NCBI GenBank assembly: GCA_918807975.1
Contig: OU964924.1
Span: 7,700,501-7,764,500, forward strand
DNA length: 64,000 nt
Source of the DNA: Aplidium turbinatum
Lineage: Eukaryota; Chordata; Ascidiacea; Aplousobranchia; Polyclinidae
Direction of reading: 5' to 3'
The translations under genes and the position numbers were made by a program. Each line of letters begins with the position of its first letter. The first letter of the stretch is position 1. This document shows positions 53,101-59,100 of this stretch, in pieces. Under the pieces are notes generated by a model, which saw only the letters and a program-made list of their open reading frames with translations, had not been told where the DNA came from and did no database searches.

Positions 53101-56100
53101 AATACCTTTTGAAAGAAGGAGAGTGACCATTTCTTCATGGCCTTCCCTCGCTGCCTCCATAAGAGGAGTGTATCCTTCATCATTGACCTCTTCCATGAGC
53201 GCTCCTCTATGAATAAGAAGTTCTGCAAGTTCGACATGTCCCCCACAAGCAGCCAGAGTCAGGGGGGACTCAAAACTATCTTCGGGCATGTTGACCCTTG
53301 CTCCGTGATCAAGAAGTAGTCGTGCCACTTCTACATGGCCATCCTGAAGAACATACTAGTGTTTAAGACGCAGGAGAATAATACTCTAGGTATGGGGTGA
53401 TAACTGATTCAGGCATTGAAAACTATATCACCATAAAAACGTCAATTTAGGGAACTTTTTCCGCTATAAGTGAAAACAACTTGACATTTCATGGAAAAAA
53501 AATAAACAAGACAGTTTATTTTTAAAAATACCTGTTGAAACAATGAAATTTCAGAACAAAACTACATCTGTTTGATTTAAACTTCTTCTATGAGACCTAC
53601 AAGTGAAGAGTGTTGTTAACGCTCACACAACGAGATTGTGGTGTTGTTCAAGTCTTTCCTGCTGGAGGCCTGACATTGTTAGTAGACGTTAACAGAAGCA
53701 CGGTTCATAAACCTGCGCCTTGCAGATAAATCATTGACTTTTGAGATTGGTTTGGTTTTAAATCTTTACCCTCGGACTGACAATGCCTTGATAGGTTATT
53801 CCTGGTAGTATACTTGTAGAGGTTTTTGACACAGGGCCATGTACCGAAATTGGCAGAGTGAAGTTTCCGATTGTTGAAATGATGTTGCCAGGAAATTATT
53901 CCATCTACTAGGTGCCGCTGAATAGAAAACAGTCCTGAAATGCATTGTTTAAGCGCACACCCCGAGAGCCTAACCAGCCCCGCGTGATCTTGAGTCGAGC
54001 GCTTAAAATTGAGGCATACAACATCATACGATGCAACAACAACGTTGAATTCGAAATAGCATGACTCACCATAGATGCTTCCATTAGCGCTGTGTGCATT
54101 TCGTCGGTTTTATGTTCTTGGTCGGCCCCGGCCTCCAATAGGAAGCGAACCATTTGTAGGTGGCCTGAAGAGAAGCGTGAGGTGAGAGAGAAACTTCCAG
54201 AGTTGCAAATCCTATACTTTTTGGTGCAATGAACATGACGAAACAAGCAAGCCAATTATTTTATGCTTTCTTCAAAAACATGAAGTGGGAAAGCATATGT
54301 TGCAGTCTTGAATTGCTACCTATTTTCTGTCTCGTTGAAATCTAGATTCTCGAGTGTTTTCACCACAAATAATAATTCATCAAAAAAGCAATACTCTTCG
54401 GGAATGCAGCGTTATTGTTTTGAACTAAAACGAACAGCTTTGCTTTGTGTTCTGACATGACATGCCGGGTAGAGTGGTTCAAAATTTTGATTAACTCAAG
54501 AACACAAGGAAGTAGATTGGCTTGTGTACGTGTATACACATAACGTGTGAGATTTTCTGTGCTCTCAGAGAGATAAACCAGTAACATACACAACATGTCA
54601 TAAAACATAAGATATGCAACGGTGTTATCCTTAAAACTACAATTAAAGCATACCTTTATAGCATGCTAAGGTGAGCGCTGACTCCTTGAACTCTTCTGAA
54701 TGTGTGTTAATGCCTGCTCCTTTCTGTAAGAGGACAGCGGCAACGTCTACATGACCTCCTGATGCAGCTTCCATGAGAGGAGTGTGTCCGTTTTCATTGT
54801 GCACCTCCAACAAAGCGCCTTTGCTGATTAGAAATTCAACAACTTCCACATATCCCCCACAACAGGCACAGATCAGGGGGGTGTTTCCTGAATGAAATTA
54901 TTTAACATTGGTACACACTCTCATAAAAGCATGGCATGAGTAGACAGCGCATGTTGGAAAACCGAGTAACTTCCTTCCAGGAAAGTGCCGCCGGTGAACC
55001 GGCAATACGTAACCTTCTCTGGCCAACAATACCGTATGTACGTATTTTCAAAAAGTAAATACTCTGCAGAAAACAGTGCAAAATGAAGCCATTTGCCACT
55101 AAGCGCCTTGATAATATACTTGTCGAAACTCAGCAAAGTGGTCGTTTATTACATTGAGTTAACGTCTGTAGACGTTGCAAACGTAAAATTAATGTAAATA
55201 ATGAACCGCTTTGCTAACTAGGAAAAAGTACATTACTAAAACAATACACAATCTACCCAACAAAGAAGTCTTCACATCAAAAAAACTAGGCAGTCGTGCC
55301 AAGTAATGTTACGTCACCAAAAAGCAACAACGAGTTAAAGAAGAAACAGCAATTCACATACGAAGAGCAGACGTAATATAACGTAATTGCACTTGATATT
55401 TAAGCTGAAAGATTTGGCTACCTGATTTCGTTTTTGCGTTTATGTTGGCACCGTTAGAGAGCAACAACTTGACAATGTCCAAGTAACCTCCAGACGCGGC
55501 TTCCATCAAAGGCGTACATTCGTTATTGGCCGCACTCCCTTCCACGTTGGCATGCATAGCAAGCAAAACCTGCATAGTACCATAAGACTCGGTCATAATG
55601 CTGTTTCTACTTGAGTATGAAATTAAAGAACCCGTTTTGACGGTGGCAAAAGCTTTTTCCTATAAATTATGCAAGTGTTCGGACCTGGCTGACTTTATTT
55701 ACTTGTTACAATTAATCGTTAGGTTGCATCCTAAATGAAGGATCCTTGTGCAATTTTTCGTTCTCAATAACATCGAGAAACCAGAACAGACACCAGCGTC
55801 GACTTCATTACTCTTAACACCAAGTGCCTGCAAATTGGTGGCAGTGGAAATACCATGAAAAAGCCAAGTTAACAACACTCAGCCTGCATGCCAACCAGTA
55901 ACAGTTAACGATTAAGTTGTGAGCGACCTTTGAACCCACTGGAATAGCCATGTTATGATGTTTGGACATCGCACAGCGGAAGAGAGTGCTAAAAACCACT
56001 TGTATAAAGAACTAAGAATCATTTCTAACAAGTGACGTCACTGTAATTTTAATAACACAACAATCATGTTGGCAGAGCCGATTTTTGATGTAAGTTACAT

Positions 56101-59100
56101 GAACTAACGTTAACTTCCTCTAACTAATGTCTTAGAACAGCATCGATAAGACAAAGTGGGACACTGATGGCCCACAACCACTACAAAGATACAAAATATC
56201 CCAGCTATCAAAATCCTCTCTTTTTACATCGATCCAACGTAAAAAAGACGGTGCTTTAACTAAATAACGTAACGAGCAGTGCAAGCAATGTGATGCAGCA
56301 CAATCGTGGTTTGATATTGTTTGACTGGCTCAAAATGACACGGAAACTAGAGGGGGACACTAAACAGTTATTTATCAAGTTTAAATTGTAAAAGCAGTGA
56401 AGACCAAAGAAAAAAACTCTTGTTGCAAAAAGAAACTACAATTTGCCTTGGTTAATTGCTGGTTTAACACAGTGAGGTATGCGGAATCGAGTTTGTTTCG
56501 TAATCTTTGGCTAGACTCGTTCGTGAGATAGGTCGAGGGATCGGTGTAAGGTGGAACAGAAAGTAAGACCTGAGATAAAAGAAGAAACAAGCAATCAAAG
56601 ATAATAAAGATAGAAAGAAATTAAAGTATAAAATGACAATCTGAAATAGGAAACAAAAGTAGAATTTCCTCCAAGAGCTTGTGATGCAGAATTATGAAGC
56701 CCGTAAATTCAATGGTAACTTCATAGAAATACTTGAAATCTGCTACGGGGGTTCAATTTTCAATCTACATTTAAAAAATAAAATAGTGGAATTGTCATAG
56801 CCCTGTGATATGAAACCAGAAAAACATTTTTACTAAACACTTTTCGTGCTTTTAGTGGAATTTTAAGTTTTATCTTTGACATCAAATTAACAACATTTTA
56901 CCAGCATTGAAAAACATTGCATTTTTTATTGAAGTATATCAGCAAATAGATTTAATAAATAATTTTAAATATTCATATTCAAAAAACCGCAAAGTATCTT
57001 TTTTTTAAGTAATTTGTAGCCAGATTAATAAGCCGAACAATCTAACAAAATTAAAAAATAATCCACGCCTTTCTAAGACACATAGCTCAAGATATAACCA
57101 AGTTAATTTCCATTCAAAATTGATATGAAAAGCATCGAAGTTTGCAGACAACGCAGAAAAACCCATTTCACACTACACAACGTACCTCTACAAGTTCATA
57201 ATAACCGGCAGAGCATGCGAGGCATAACAGACTCTCTCCGTCTTCGGTGGTTTCATTAGGACTCCGGCCTTCGAAGAGGAGCTTGCGAACCGTATTCACA
57301 TCACCTTCACTGCATGCTTCCACTAAGGACCTACAATTTGCATCGTGTATGTCAGAGAAAATGTCACTGGTAGATCAAAAAAAACGAAACAGAAAAACGC
57401 GGAAGAATAACAATACATTCAGCCGCCGACTGATCAACATTTTTGGCGATTATACCCAAACAGCAAAATTCGTCATTTTTACATTGATTCAAAGTCTGCA
57501 GACGTTGCATCAATGCAAAAATGACGGATTTTGTTGTCTGGACCATACGAATAACTTTTTCTGCGAATCACATAATCCAAAAGCATTGCTATAGCTTTTT
57601 TATATCTGTGTAGTATGGTATGTGTAAAAATTTGTGCATATCTCAACGTGTTCAGACCACTTCTGGCGTGTTTTTCGTATATTTGCAGAATCAATAAAAT
57701 AGAACAAAATGCAAAACAGTAAACGAAAATCATTCCGAAATTAAGGGACGTCACTAGAAGGGTAGTTTAGTGGTAGACTTGCCCGTTTCAAAACGATGGT
57801 CTGACGTCATGATTGACGCGCGGCTCTACGCAACGAAAACGAAATTGCATCGAAACGTTTGCAAAGCTAGCAGAACTAAATTACGTCAGCACGTTTACGA
57901 ATGAGCATGGTATATCTACAATGTATATATATTGTATGTATTGTATATCTTATGAAGCCGGTAAAACATTCTCAATTGAAAGACTGACACAGCAGAGCAC
58001 GGAATATACTCGTAAGACTACAAACAAATGCAAGTTTTTGACCCAGGAATGCCCTCTAAGGCAGGGTTTCTCAAACTGTGGTCCGCGGACCATTGGTGGT
58101 CCGCGACGACTGCACAGGTGGTCCGTGGCGATATGACAAGAAATTAAAAAGTCACACATAGGTCTATTCGTTGTACAGTACGTACCCTGTCAAGTATCCT
58201 GTTCTGTGTGACTACATTACCAACAAACCCTTAATTAATACAGAGTTGATTTTCTCTGACGTTACACAACATTTGGAATTGCTTTCTGCACATTTCAAGA
58301 AGTAGCCTACTTTTTAAAAGAGACATAATGAGAATTTTGACTGGATTTCAAGCCCTTTTGTTGTTACAAAGACATCTGTCAGGACTCGAAGAAGAAGAAT
58401 TGGCCGAATTATCATCTGATTGAACTTTAATACGATACTTAGTTTCAAGCAAACAGCTATTGCTTCTTTCTGGTTGAGTGTTGTGGAGGAATAGGCTACT
58501 CATTGCTATCGCAAAAGGCAACTAAAATTTTATTGCCTTTTGCCACAACCTGCATGAGTGAGACAGCATTTTCAGCTCTTACCAACATGAAGACAAAATA
58601 CGGGTCCAGACTTTCCGTGGATTCTGTATAGTTAGTAGGGCCCCTTCCTAGTTCAAATGGGTGTTGTTATATCTTAACCGTCATCGACAGATTTACTCGC
58701 TAGCCAGGAGCCATTCCCTTCGCAGATGTCAACGCGAAGAGCTGCGCAGACGCATTCATACTGCATTGGGTCTATAGATTCGTAGCCCCCGCGTTATATC
58801 ATCGGACCGTAGCAGGCAATTCACCTCTGTCCTATGGCACGAGATGGCCACATTCATTCACGAGATGGCCACAAATAACACCGAGAATTGATAACTTATG
58901 CAATAAGAAGCCATCTCATCCGTCCCATTGATGTCAGTTTTTTAAATAAACAAAATTCGGTTTTATTCATTTTTACTTTTGTATTGGGGGTCCGCGAATA
59001 AACAGATTCACAAATAGTGGTCCGTGGCCCAAAAAAGTTTGGGAAACCCTGCTCTAAGGAACCTCTTTCAAAATTGAACAATACTGGTGGGCGTTGGTTA

